A stretch of 64,000 nt of DNA from Romanomermis culicivorax (Eukaryota > Nematoda > Enoplea > Mermithida > Mermithidae), in contig CAWUHX010000012.1 of assembly GCA_963922205.1 (NCBI GenBank), forward strand, positions 186,001-250,000, given 5' to 3'. Positions 8,471 through 20,594 of the stretch are shown in pieces; the first letter of the stretch is position 1, and each line of letters opens with the position of its first letter. Position numbers and translations under genes: made by a program. The notes under the pieces are model-generated. The model was given only the letters and a program-made list of their open reading frames with translations, was not told where the DNA came from and made no database searches.

Positions 8471-11400
8471 CGTGGGACAAACAGTGATGAAAAATTGTGA
8501 TCCATTTGTATTGGGTCCAGCGTTGGCCATACTCATCGTGTAAGGGCGATCGTGCTTCAGCGAATTGTGAAATTCATCTTCAAAGTCATGACCCCATATA
8601 CTTTCTCCGCCCATACCAGTACCTAGCAAAAATAACGAAGTTCTATATATTCTGTGCCGTAAATATGCATAAATTTTACCGGTTGGGTCACCAGTTTGTA
8701 TCATAAAGCTTTTAATAACCCGATGAAACGTATGGCCGTTATAGTAGCCGTTTCGGGTGTGACCGCAAAAGTTTTCAACGGCTTTTGGACATCTAGAAAA
8801 TATTCTATAGAAATCACGGACAAAAAGTGAGACAAGAGTTCATGGAGGCGGATAAACCCGAAATGTTATTTTTCCAAAAAATCATTCACAAATTTCCGAT
8901 CATGTATATTTTGAAACTGTGAGTACGTTCAATAACTTAAAAATAAAACTACATTTTTAAGCTCAATTAAAGAAAATAGGGCAATGAATAAAGGAAAGTA
9001 AAATAAAACAAAAAATAATTTAAACTGTACTCACTCTTTCGCGAATAACTTGCAACAAATATCGCCAAAGGTTGTATGGATTACCGCCGAATCACTCAAC
9101 CGTTTGACCGACTGAGTTTCCTAGATATGCTGTAAATACAAGATCCAATGTTCAAAAAACAGAAAAAACTGTTACTTCCATCGGCGTCAACATATCTTCT
9201 TTTTTCGGCTTCTCATTGAAAATATCTCTTTCGTTGTCCACTCCTTCAGTCTCGTAAGGTTCATTGTTGGTGAACAAATATAAGCGATTCTTCTTATACG
9301 CGGCAGCAACTAACAATGGGTCAGGTTCGCCTAAGGATAAAACAGATAAACAATAAAAAAACGGAAAATAAAAAAAATTACTTCTTTGGAGCGATGGATT
9401 GTCGGATGCTTCCATTTCTGCTGTCCGCGTAGCTCCAGCTTGAGCGCTAGTAACGCTACCGCTAAGAAGAGGCACGGCTTTACAAAGAGTGATATTTAAG
9501 AATCGCAAATGTTCTTTTCTACCTAGAGAGAAATGACGAATTAAAAAAGTTTACGCAAAAAGCTGAGCACGAAAGAAAGTTCCTCAATTACCTACCTCCA
9601 ACGTTGAGAACAGTTACAACCTTCCTAGGACGAACAGGCAGCAATTAAATCGGATGATGTAACAAGGATTTCAAGTCATTTTAGAACCCTGACTACGCTA
9701 TAGTCCTCCAAAAAACTAAAACACAATATTCAAAAATTCGTGAACTTTTGACAACGAATTTCAGATACAACCACGGGCTACGAAGATTCGAAAGATTTAC
9801 TTTCATTCTACTCAGTTAACTAAGGTATACGATTTGTAATCCGTTTCTACGGTTTTATCGGAAACTTTTACCTATAATCCTAACGACTTTATTCGTCACT
9901 AGATTGACTACTTTGACGCCACGCATAGTCGAATAAAGCAGAAAATTTGACGTTTCGTCATAAATTAGATTGATCAACCTGTACGAATCAATATTCGACG
10001 ATTGTTGCAAGTCTTTTTCGATGGCCATTCGTCGGCTGAATTCTGGGCCAGAAAATCCCGCTTGCTCTTTGTCGTTTGCATAATTGGACAAGTTTTCGTC
10101 GATTACTTTAGACAAACGACCCGTTAGAAACCTGAAAATCGACTCGAACATTTGTGACTTGACTAGGCAACCAAGTTCATCACTTCATGAATAGAACTGA
10201 GTTCGTAGATAAATGTTGTCTCTGAATATCAGACATTACAATGAATCTCGAAAATCTAACCAACAAGATACTTTTTAATAATCCAAATCGAAAACCGCAG
10301 ATATTATCATCATTTTGTTAGAAATTATAAATGAATCTTATGAAAATTTGAAAACCAGATTTACATCAAACAACCGTCGAAAAATTCCACAAAACCATAA
10401 AATGTCAATTTTACTTGAATATTCGGATTTTTCGATCTGTGGCGAAAGTTGCGAAATATTTGCCATCTGGGCTAATCGTCAAGCTTGTAATCGTAACCTT
10501 AGACTTCGCAAACTCGTAAAGATCCGTTTCTGTTTTATACTTGAACGATAAATTCTCTGGAAACTGATAATCATTTTTGGCGCCCGACCAATATTCGACC
10601 ATACCCTGCTCATCGATCGAAACTGTGCAGTCGAAGACGTGATTGTACTAAACGCAGAAAATTTGGAAACAGTTACCACTGATGTTGAATTTACATTATG
10701 ATAAATTATTTATGTTTTTCAAAATCTTGCCAGGCATGTTTGTCTAAAAAGTCAAAAATAAGGGAAGTCGAGAATTAGAGGTTCTGACTGAAGTGAAAAT
10801 TCCACATTTTTGGATCTATGCATTTCGCTTTACCTCCATCAAACTAATCGGATTGATGTGTAAACAGTCCAAAGTTCGCAGAGGTCTACTTTCACCTCGG
10901 GCGTCGAAAATGTGAACCAAATTCGACGAACGCTGAGCAACAGCCAAATAGGGTACAGCGTCTCCAGTCCCGTGAATAAAAACGCAAGACGACAGTTGAT
11001 AATCTAATTTAAGGAAATTGATCATATCGAAGTTGATAACGTCGAAAATTTTGGCCGCCTTGTCGTCGGCAATCGTACAAGCCAGTGTCCCGTTGCAGTT
11101 CCCGATCAGTTTTATGATAGGAGCTTGAAGAAAATGAATAAGAATACTTGACAACAGAAATAATATTGATGCCCCATGTTAAAACGCAGATCAGAATCAA
11201 CAGCATTTCGAATGACAAGAATTAGTAATCACTCAAGATATGTCTTACAACAGTGGTTCATAATTTTGAGCTTCAGAATGTTAAAAAAAAAATTGGTTTT
11301 TGGTATAGAAAATGCTACGTATAGCAAATAGAATGAGGAAGAAAATGCAATATTCCAAGAAACCCCCGCCAGAGACCTACGAACATACTTGGTATAAAAT

Positions 11401-12325
11401 GGATAAAGAAAACCAAAATATGAGGCATAAGACTCGTACAATCGTGAAAAAATATGCTATAAAAATCGAGCAGTAAATATATGTACACAATTTCTCATTC
11501 CGATTCTAAAATCAAATTAAAAAATAAACCTCCAAAAACACATAATACAGTTTGATACGTTGCCTCGGTGGAGATTTAAAATTCAGGAATGTTTTTCTAT
11601 AAAACGTTCGTGAAAAATGAAGCGGGAAAGCAAGTACTATACTCATAGTTTTTTTGTAATTTTCTGTTAAACCACATGTCACGTGGTTTAACAAAATTGG
11701 AAATTTGAGAGAAAACTCAATCAACCCCCAACAACTTTTTGGTGAAAAAAATTCTAAAACAAAAGCTTCTGATTTTGGTGACAGTACTTATTCTCTTCGT
11801 TTTCAAATTTACAAACATTCTACACATAAAAATGGGCTGTAAAGGCACTGGATTAATGTTTTGAGAACTTACTTAAATGCGCCCTAAAATGTTTAACAAA
11901 TTCGACACCTTCGGCGTGAAGTTTTTTCCAAAATTTTACATGACCGTCGCAGCTAGCAGTAATTATAAAATCCGTTCTATAAGAGGAAAATATTTTAATG
12001 ATAAAATTTTTGGTATATTTGCAAAAAAATATCACTTTGTAGACATAACGTGCGTAACTGTATCCCGATGCATGAATGATTTTTGATACGCTTCGGCTGC
12101 CGGTATGTTTCGTAGGTAAGCATCCTCGAATTTCAGTTCTGAACATATAATAAAAATTATAAAATGGTTTGAGGAAGAGTGCAGCTTACTTTTAATTTTC
12201 TTCTTCAACTTTCCATCGCGTTTCGGTTCATCAGCCAACGACGTTGTGGGTGAAGGACCGATATCAGCATCGGATTCGCTTCCACTCGGTTCTGCTCGAC
12301 TTCTTTTGCTCGCTGTCTTGGACAT
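8471..12325 (-). CDS. PPWD1: Peptidyl-prolyl isomerase with WD40 repeats (spliceosomal), 3' exon missing from window
   Basis: Eleven exons (minus): 12325-12190, 12138-12036, 11976-11873, 11123-10834, 10647-10415, 10131-9872, 9522-9382, 9330-9176, 9120-9035, 8792-8680, 8622-8471. All junctions have GT/AG and matching phases, giving 591 codons without a stop. The acidic/basic N-terminus is followed by a PPWD1-specific segment ([19 protein letters not shown]), WD40 repeats (e.g. [33 protein letters not shown]) and a C-terminal cyclophilin domain ([26 protein letters not shown]). Known family: a nuclear cis-trans prolyl isomerase found in spliceosomal C complexes. The family's last ~47 residues (from the W-L-D-N-K-H-T block) are absent after a good donor at 8470. 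The start ATG lies 10 nt after a TTTTGCTCACAG acceptor (AG 12337-12336), compatible with trans-splicing. TASP1 lies just upstream. Confidence 0.93.
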
Positions 12326-12531
12326 CCAGAAGGAGCTGTGAGCAAAAATCCAGACATAATACAGTTAAATTGGAAGCTATAAAAAAGTATAAAAATTTGA
12401 AATACAAAAGGGAATGAAGGAAATAATAGAAAATGTTTTATTGCATATAGAAAAATTAACAAATAAAAGCTAATATATACAGACGGTTAATTTTCACGAG
12501 AGTTGGAAACTATAATATAGAAAACCGCTTT
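12326..12531 (-). promoter_or_regulatory. TASP1-PPWD1 intergenic region with operon-like spacing
   Basis: Reading on the minus strand: TASP1 stop at 12534-12532, AATAAA poly(A) signal at 12442-12437, then about 100 nt to a pyrimidine-rich acceptor (AG 12337-12336), then the PPWD1 ATG at 12325. This is the geometry of nematode operons, where the downstream message is trans-spliced. Ordinary head-to-tail genes are the alternative. Confidence 0.45.
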
Positions 12532-15500
12532 TCACACTTCGAATCCGACGTCATTTAATGATAAATCCTGAAGATAAATAAAAATTTTGAACGACGCGTA
12601 TGTTTTTAATTTATGATCAAATTCATCTTTTTCTTTTCAAAAACAGGAAACACACACCTGTAGGAAGATTTCAACATTACCTCCGCTTACGACTTTTCCA
12701 TTCTCGGATTTTGAAGAAAAACTTTGCAATTTAGTTTCGCCATTTTTTCTCCTCAAACCGTAGCCGATTACCATTTCTTCAGAATTATGCACATAAGCCA
12801 ACTCGATCAGTAAATCAGAAATATTATTTTCTGTCTCAACATTCGTTTTGCATTTTTGACAAACAACAACAATAAAACCGGCCGTTTTACGACAAGTATC
12901 GAATTCGTTTAATAAACGAGATTCTAAATAACGAATTTTGAAGAAATTCTGAACAATGTCCATTAAACACGAATTTTCATCCTCCCTTAGCTTTTGAAAG
13001 ATAAATTCGGCACAACTCCGAGCGAAATGCGTTTTGATTAGGGTTTCGCCGCAACCGCTAACAGTGATCTGAAGGAAAGTTTGGAGTGACAAATTTTCAA
13101 AAATTAACATAATCTCAAAGAGATACTTCATAATAAAAATGCATATGAATTAAATCAATAAAAAAACTTACGGTTATAGAAAGATCATCAGCATCTTCGG
13201 CCCAACAAGCGCATCCATAAAATGCGGCCGGACCCAAACGACCAGGTTTTTTGAAGAGTATTCCTCCACTAGAACAAGCCGCAACAGTGGAACCGGATGA
13301 ATTCACAACTAAGCAACCAACTGTATCCGATGCCTTCAAAAACGAGATTTTCAAACAAATAATAAAATAAAAAACGAAAGGCCTGAAAGATTTTTGAGCA
13401 AGAAGACAACACACGTCAGATCAAAATCAATCAATTAATTACCAACAAAACATTTGGAACTTATACCATAATATCTCTACCAGCGATTTCTTCACCGGGC
13501 TTAGAGCCATTCATCTTTTTTAAACATTTTTTGTATCGATTGAAACTTGCGCGAGTAATTAGGGATTTTTCTTCTACAATACCGATGTCATATTTCAGCG
13601 CAAGCTTTTTCGCTCCATCTCCGCAAATTGATAGTGGAAAAACAAGAGGCGATTCATATAACAAGCCTTCAGCATGCCTGCAAAAATGAGTAGAATAGCA
13701 AAACTGAATAAGATTTTCACATGAAAGTTTAAAAAAACTTCCGATAATCCTCCACTCTCAATTTGAGTCATTAAAATAGCATGATATCCAGGATTTTTTA
13801 GGGCGACTCCCATTAGCATTCGTGCTAATAAAAAGTGCTAATATAAATAGTTTATTAGCACAGTTAGCACGGTTGACAAATGTTACTTTGTTGATGTCAA
13901 ACTAGTGTGAGTTTGTCAATTCTGATAACAAGCTTTTATTGTATTAACTCATGAAATCATGCCTGATATTGGTACTTTTAGAAGGAATAAGACGCTCATC
14001 TGATTCTAATTAAATCAGCTCATCCTTACCTTATGCACTTGATTAGTTGACCGACAAGTAAATATAAAGTAGTTAGTTTGACAGTAATACTTTTAGGAAT
14101 CACCAAATTCGCGTTCTGTTCGGATAAAAGTTTACATGTTTTCATAGGAACTGCAATGCGACTTCAGTACAGGTTTTTTTTTCAGAAAACGTACAATTAT
14201 ATTTGCTACTACTCACTATTACTGATTTGCCTAAACTTCAGCATATGTCAAAGCAGCTGTTTTCAAATTACCCATGTAGCGTCCAAGAGGTAAGAGCCGA
14301 AGAGAATTCAGATTCGAGCCACAGTCATTCACTGTGCAAAAGTGACGAAGAGAATGAAGATATTGACGAAGTTGTTATTTGCGAAAACGGTGATTTTTGA
14401 TTTTTCACCACAATTCTGTGACATCGTTAACTTTCTTCTCGAACATTTTTCTAAAATTTCTCCCTTTCAGTCATCAGTGCTAACGTCCAAAATTTCTCCC
14501 TTCCAGTCATGCGTACTAACGTACGAAAATTTTCATTGGCATCGCTCTGGTTTCATTAGCACCGTGCTTAAAAACCTTGGTGATATTTAAAAGTTTTTAT
14601 TTTTGACAGACAGGTACTACCTCCAAAAAGATTATGCTGATGTTTTCATTTGTTTTCAATGTTGATTACATGATAAAACGTGTACTAAACGTGATTGACT
14701 GATCAAAAAATGATTCACTTGAGTTGAGGTTAGCTCGTGAAATACATAATGCCTATGACAACAACGTAAGGGAAGAGGAGGATTGAGCTACACTGCCCGG
14801 GTCTTCAGGTCTCGAAAAAAGTTACGCGATTTGTTCAATTCGTGAGAAAATTGTTTTTTAGCAGCCTACTTTAATAAAAAAAGACTTATTACATACGAGT
14901 AATTGGGGGGAGTGCTATAGGAATCTCCTCCAGAAATCGTCGACCATAGGCTAGCTATTGGGCGACCCTTGTTGGGCACCCTGTTGCTGGCAGAGCCGCG
15001 ATTGGGAAGTCGACATTCAAATCGATAAAGTGGACGACCGTTGGCGCAGACAATTTGCACAGCAACGGAGCGCCACAAAGAAAAGCAAGTGATGACGAAA
15101 AATCATTCGATCATTCATCGTATTTTTTATTATATTTCTTGGTGTTTATGCCGGCGTCCACAAATAAACCTTTACCCAGCAACATCGTTTTAAATTTACA
15201 TAAATTATTTAGTGGTTCGTCCGCATTCTTCATAGTATTTGGTTATTCATTTTAGTGTTTCATATTAGCGTCGGTAGTATGGTAGCAGCGAAGGGCCATA
15301 GGCCCGGGCGCCGTCGCTTGCAGACGTCAAGCGGAAGGAAGACCTACCCAGGGATCCTTCAAGCATCGTTCCTTCCTGAGGAATTATATTTTCCTCTTGA
15401 AGTCTACGAGGAGGCGTTGTGAGGCCCCTGAACAAAGGTAGGTGAAGGTTATTGCCAGGTCTGGGGGGGAGAACTGTTGCGCGATATCCAAGGCCTAGCC

Positions 15501-18500
15501 AAGGAATAGCTCTAACTAGTTCAGCCTAAACCAAACCTATCTTTCTTTAAACCCTAAGGAGAGACCTGCACAATACTCTCTCCAAGATTTCCAAATCCTA
15601 TAGCCAGCCATATGGTAGTCGTAGGGACGCCCATGCTTTTGGTCGGAAAAAATACTGGAAACATGTCAATTTTTGAACCAAGAATGGTATAAAAACGTAA
15701 TTATGGGGAATCAGTGACCAGGCCTGTAGGCAGGGGGGTTGGGGGCCATGGCTCCCCAAATGTTTGAAGTGTTGAAAAAAGGCAAAGGTTTTGGTTTTTC
15801 TTTCAAGTCAAGTTAGAAAAAAGAAAGTCAAGTCAGATATGCCAATTTTACCGTAAATTGAGTGAAAAAAAGTGTGCCCCCCCCCCGAAAAAAATTCCTG
15901 GCTATAGGCTTGTCAGTGACCCCCGGTCCTAAAAAAGCCACTCGACCCCACAGACTTCAGGACGCCCTTACATGTATGATTTATCAAATGAGAAAATAAT
16001 GAGGTAAGAATTTAACTTTGAGAAAAATGAACTTGTAGACTGACAATTTAGAGTTTTTCATGTTCTACACAAGAAAGAATTGAATACTTACAAACATCCA
16101 GACTACCCCATAGGGAGAAGTATGAGTGGGTATTACTACCCCCACCTAAAGACCTAAAAATTGATCACTGGTTGCCTGGTTTTGGAAAAAATGACGTGTT
16201 TAGTGGACATTTTGCCACACTACCCCAGCAAACTTTTATATTTACCCCTACCTGAAAATCTGACCTTGGGGACGTCTGTATACATCGATAAATCTTATTC
16301 TTGAACACGTGTATATATCTACCCCAAAATAATAAATGCAAATTTTTCAAACGGACCTATTTGGAAAATGTACTTCAATTGGACATTGGCCATCAGGATT
16401 ATAATATATTCGTAAGACAATAGGCAAGGTGGCCTGCATCATTATATGTACTCAGTTTTCTATCCGGCGCATCAACATACGTGACAGCTGCAACTCCGAC
16501 AAGAAAAAAACTTTGGTAATGATTTGCATCAAAATATTTGACATTTCGACGTTTGTGTATTACTTGGAAAATTTCACATGTAATTGGAATTAGAGACGAC
16601 CAGGTGCCGACTTTTTTGCCGGGGCCTCGCCTCACACATAGTAATGATAAATGAAGGAGAAGTTTAAAAAAACTTTCGGAAACACTATCGTCTCAGAGTA
16701 TCACATTTTGGAATGCGGAATCAAGCAAAATCCGCAAGTAACAATAATTTGAGAACATTTTTAGCCAGATGCATCCACTTAATTACAGCAGGAAATTTAG
16801 ATGGAATGTCAAAGTCATCCAAAGACAGCAGATAATTCGGCTTAAAATTTTCTGGAAAATGCCTAAGTGAACGGCAGAATTCAGGTTATACGTTCTGATA
16901 AGCTGAACTGAGTCAACAGACATTTCCAAGGCTTAAAGGCATGGGTGCCATACATGTAATTGGGGGGGGGGGAAGTGCTATGGGAACCCCCCCAGAAATC
17001 GTCGACCATATGGCTAGCCATTGGGCGACCCCCCCCCCCAGGATTTTCCAATCCTATGGCTAGCCATATGGTAGCCCTAGGGACCCCCATAGTTTTAGTC
17101 GGAAAAATACTGAAAAATGTCATTTTTTTCCATGAAAAATGTCAATTTTCGAACAAAAAATGGTCAAAAACGTCAATTTTCTCGGCGCTTCGCGCCATAA
17201 GTACATATTTTATCATTTTTTAGACAAAAATTACTACTTTTTAAACAGTTTTTCATGGAAAAAATCGAATTTTTTTTCCTTCAGGGACCCCTCCCCCCAA
17301 AATTTTGGGAATTACTGACCCCCGGCCCCAAAAAAAGTGCTCCAACCCCCCTCCAGACCTCGGAGCTCCGTTCCATGTATGATGGGTGCATAAGGTCAAA
17401 GTTTTAGGTGGGAAATAAATTCTACAATTATGATACGGCAATTTTTTATGAAAATCAAAACCGTAATTTTATTTTAATTTTATAGTTCTTCCTGTTTGGC
17501 AACAATTCAAAGTTGGCAAATATGCCAACGCCTGGGTTGCTGCGAATTATTTGCGTGCTGGTGTCCTAGTCCCAGTGTTTTTTCTGCATCCGGCTTCCTG
17601 CATAGTGCAGAAAAGCCAAAAAAAGTTTTTGCACTGCTGTTTTCTCCTGTTACAATATAATAATGGTGAATATAAAAAAAGCAAATCAAATGTGTAATTT
17701 ATTATTCAGAAGTGCATACATGCGTACACATTTTAAAGTCTTAAAATAAGAAAAATAATTGATTTTAAAAGTTCAGAACCAATGACTGACACATTACAGA
17801 AGAATATATGTGATCAAACATATGACAAAAAATTCCGCACCAGTGCACAAATCACAAAAAAAAAATTCTGCACGAAGCCTAAAAAGTCTGCACTGTGCAG
17901 CAAAAAAACACTGCCCAGTACAGGACCAGAGATGAAAAAAAATGAATGATGGAGTAGAACAAACTGATCTTTTCTACTTGTCTAGCAGCGTTATATTTCA
18001 ACAAAGGTATGTCTTTAACATTTTGTCTTTGTCATAAACTTTGTCATAAAATGCAGCCAATTAAGACTTGAAACTCAGCGCTTGATGCTTAGTTTTTAAT
18101 CCAAATAATAAATAGCTTATCTTTTGAATGTTCATGCATTAAATCACCAGTCTTACAGGTACCTAAATTGTGAATACATGGTCTTTAGAATGATAAGATA
18201 ATAAATCACATAAATCACTTGATGGTCCTAAAAAACCTGGTTTTCGGAACTGTTAGATGGTAAATAACTGCTCAATCGATACTTGAATAGTAAATAACTG
18301 ATCTATTAATTGTTCAGACAATTTATAACTGGTTTCCGATACCTGAGATATAAGTACACGGTCTTTAGAATAATCAAATAGAAAATCACTGGTCCGTAAG
18401 TTCCTAAATAGTAAATACCCGGTCTACAAAATGCTCAGAATAGTAAATCACTAGTCTGTATCTACCTCTATGGTAAATATCTGCTCTGCAGAGTGCTCGG

Positions 18501-19811
18501 ATGGAAAATGAGTAATCTTATGTGCCTAAATTGTAAGTTCCTTGTTTATAGAACACTCAGATAGTAAATTAATGACATGTAGGTAACAAATAGTAAATAC
18601 ATGGTCATCAGAATGATCAGATAGTAAATCCTGGGCTAGACCTCAGCCCAAGGATAATCCCAGAAATCTCCTCCCATGTGCAGCTATGTATGAAGATAGA
18701 GGTAAAATATGCCTTTTTGCCGTTCAGTACCCATTGAATCTTTTTTTGTTCGTTGTGTCACGCCGCAGACGGTGTTCTGTATAATTACGTAGTTCCCTGC
18801 ATATAACATCCTGCTATACCATATGATGCTGTCACGTTATTATTATTTTTCATAATATGTATTGCATACCTGATTGTGGAGAAATTGTTATAACATATTA
18901 TATGTTATAACATGGTTGTAACATTGTATATGTTATAACATGGTTGTAACATTGTATATGTTGTAACCATTTTCTCTACAAACAGCTATGCAGTATATTA
19001 TCAAAAATGTGTACACCCAACATATTATTCTTCTCAAACTAACCACAAACTCCTGAAGATCGACTACCCAATAGCAACCATTAAAAAAAGCAGACTCATT
19101 TTTTTCAAATTCACATAACCAGTACGACACTTCCAAAATTTGATATACCATTAAGTCACGATTCTCCCATGTCAGTCGACAAGTAAGTCATTCTTACCAG
19201 AATAGTAAATGAAATCCACTAGCAGTTTGACAAATTCTAATCACATTATCATGTCACATTAATTGGCAAGTTTTCGACAATTTTCAGACAACACTTATCG
19301 GGTTGCAATGGATACGGGACATGAGAAGAAAAATAATTTCATGCTGGTCAGCGAAGAAACTTTAAAAAACGTTTTTGAAGAAATATCATATTGACCAGAA
19401 ACAAAAATGTCGTGTGCTGACGTTTCAGAAAAACAGGAAAATCCATATATATGTCAAATCATGAAAATTACCATCAATAGCGCACTTTTCTAGCATGACA
19501 AACGGCACATCGATCGGATTTTTAACGCCCGACATTGCGCCAACAGCCGCGAAGAGCAAATCTCGTCCTTGCATAAGGCATGCATCACATTCTACGCGGC
19601 CTTCTTCCGTTAAATTGGAGCCCAATCCTGCGTTGGTAGACGGAGAATTTTCCAAGTGTACGATCCCCCGTCGACAAATTACGGTCGGTGAATCGAAGTT
19701 TGGTTCGGCCACTATCGATTTGCATAGTCGTTTCGTCAACTTGACTAACTTTTCGCGACTTTCGTTCGAATATAGTCCGGCTCCGCAATGGACGACGACC
19801 AAAAATTCCAT
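12532..19811 (-). CDS. TASP1: Taspase-1 (threonine aspartase)
   Basis: Exons recognised (minus): 19811-19472, 13677-13467, 13333-13172, 13068-12658, 12567-12532 (last codes 11 residues and stop). The sum is about 386 residues; vertebrate taspase-1 has 420. Known family: an Ntn-hydrolase that self-cleaves before a threonine and then cuts MLL, TFIIA and other nuclear proteins after aspartate. Seen here: an N-terminal VVVHCGAG block, NSPSTNAGLGSNLTEEG, GAMSGVKNP, the self-cleavage site S-D|T-V-G at the start of the third recognised exon (Thr nucleophile), then CSSGG, KKPGRLGPAAFYGCACWAED and SGCGE. Phases agree for the last four exons, but exon one ends in phase 1 while the 13677 exon needs 2 nt, so a small exon (length 3n+1) is probably unrecognised in the 5.8-kb first intron. 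That intron is full of MITEs and a minisatellite. Confidence 0.9.
13820..14075. other. Hairpin-rich segment of TASP1 intron 1
   Basis: GTGCTAATA and TATTAGCAC form an inverted pair around 13832-13860, with further GCTAA/TTAGC motifs nearby. Related GTGCTAAC/TTAGCACC motifs recur at 14480-14570 beside a ~36-bp tandem duplication (AAATTTCTCCCTTYCAGTCAT). No gene seen. Confidence 0.35.
14203..14400 (+). pseudogene. Possible exon or gene fragment inside TASP1 intron, unknown product
   Basis: An open frame, ending in TGA at 14398-14400, reads like protein rather than noise. It has a mixed N-terminal part, then a serine/acidic tail (KSDEENEDIDEVVICENGDF). It lies on the strand opposite TASP1, and a T-rich AG acceptor (TTTTTTTTTCAG) precedes it near 14185. 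No partner exon or family was recognised. It could be the last exon of a nested gene, a transposon remnant, or chance. Confidence 0.25.
14892..15978. mobile_element. Old, interrupted hAT-like MITE (family C)
   Basis: The left end (CATACGAGTAATTGGGGGGAG to about 15010) and right end (about 15585 to ACATGTATG at 15978) match the two ends of the element at 16949-17381. The middle is broken by about 575 bp of unrelated sequence (15011-15585), and a further ~190-bp stretch (about 15710-15905) does not match. Flanks ACTTATTA and ATTTATCA agree at 6 of 8 bases, consistent with a decayed 8-bp target duplication. Confidence 0.7.
16949..17381. mobile_element. hAT-like MITE (family C) with 8-bp target duplication
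   Basis: This 433-bp element has terminal inverted repeats CATACATG.A. It is flanked by the perfect direct repeat ATGGGTGC (16941-16948 and 17382-17389). An 8-bp duplication is the signature of hAT transposases. Inside are homopolymer C and G tracts and the motif pair GGCTAGCCAT/CCTATGGCTAGCCATATGG. There is no coding capacity. Near-identical copy at 22860-23290. Confidence 0.88.
18120..18640. repeat. Degenerate ~61-bp minisatellite
   Basis: Repeated units of the pattern TAAATCACTGGTCTGTA..., CCTAAATAGTAAATAC..., GGTCTTTAGAATGATCAGATAG recur about 8-9 times with point changes and small indels, inside TASP1 intron 1. Confidence 0.75.
18886..18966. repeat. 28-bp tandem repeat with self-complementary core
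   Basis: ATGGTTGTAACATTGTATAT with following GTTATAAC occurs at 18911 and 18939 with one diverged partial unit before. GTTATAAC is palindromic, so the array can fold. Confidence 0.7.
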
Positions 19812-20341
19812 AGTATAAAAAAGTAAACATACAAGATTAATTTTAAAGAACAGCCCAGACGCACGAACATTTTGGGAGCATATTCGCCAAATTTCTCATG
19901 ATTATAACATCCAACATCATACCCATTGACTCGCGAGATTTTGAAGAAAAAATGTATGCTTTTAGATTTTATGATTTCAAAATTTTGCCATTTCGCAAAT
20001 ATTGTTAGTGTGAAACCTTTAGCAATCAATTACGAAGGAGAAAATTTAATTTTTCATTACATTTGACACTACATGAAAAGAAATTGATGTCAATCATAAA
20101 ACGAAATGATAGATACGAACTATATATGCGCTATACTAGCAAAATCCGTAAAACGACGCACGTAGAAACTTAACTTAACTTTTTTAAAATTTGTACCGCC
20201 ACAAAATTGACAAGGTACTCAAAAACAGAGCTATTTAGGTGAAAATTTGGGAAGAACTGTAGAAAAACTTTTATAAATTCGCATTTTTCAAATCCATGGA
20301 TTTGAGCGAAATGTTTAAATATGCATGCGTTGTTTAGAACT
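19812..20341. other. Gap between the 80-codon gene and TASP1
   Basis: Mostly AT-rich. On the minus strand a short stretch at about 19860-19935 has gene-like codon use (reading VNGYDVGCYNHEKFGEYAPK), but no family, clean exon borders or start could be established. Nothing else seen. Confidence 0.4.
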
Positions 20342-20584
20342 TTACGAGTCGGATGGCGAATTCGCTAAGGCAAATACATTCGCACTAGGGTCACTTTTCA
20401 ACTTTTTGACCAATTTTTCTAAAAATAGAACGTGAAAAAATGCCAACAATTTTGCAGATTTGACCGTAAATTTCAACCGACGACGCAGGGCATATTTATT
20501 TTTAATTTTGGCAACTTGAGAAGCGTTGGCCCAATTAGTAGATGTAGAAGCCGTCGAAGTAGACTTTTTACGAACCGACGCCAT
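20342..20584 (-). CDS. Unrecognised 80-residue basic protein
   Basis: ATG at 20584-20582 lies 10 nt after the stop of the glutaredoxin-like gene, and the frame ends TAA at 20344-20342. The N-terminus is Ser/Thr-rich, followed by a basic helix-prone region (KIKNKYALRRRLKF), a short hydrophobic stretch (LLAFFHVLFLE) and a Lys-rich segment. Codon use resembles the neighbouring real genes. No intron gives a longer product in the frames tried. No function is recognised. It could be a second cistron translated after trans-splicing, or a conserved 3' UTR ORF. Confidence 0.5.
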   Translation of the reverse strand: MASVRKKSTSTASTSTNWANASQVAKIKNKYALRRRLKFTVKSAKLLAFFHVLFLEKLVKKLKSDPSANVFALANSPSDS

Positions 20585-20594
20585 GTGTATACGA

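Noticed and set aside
16881..17441. Open frames shared between 16881-17441 and 22779-23295
   Set aside because: Shared because both are copies of the same MITE; they lie in both strands and contain homopolymer-dependent frames.
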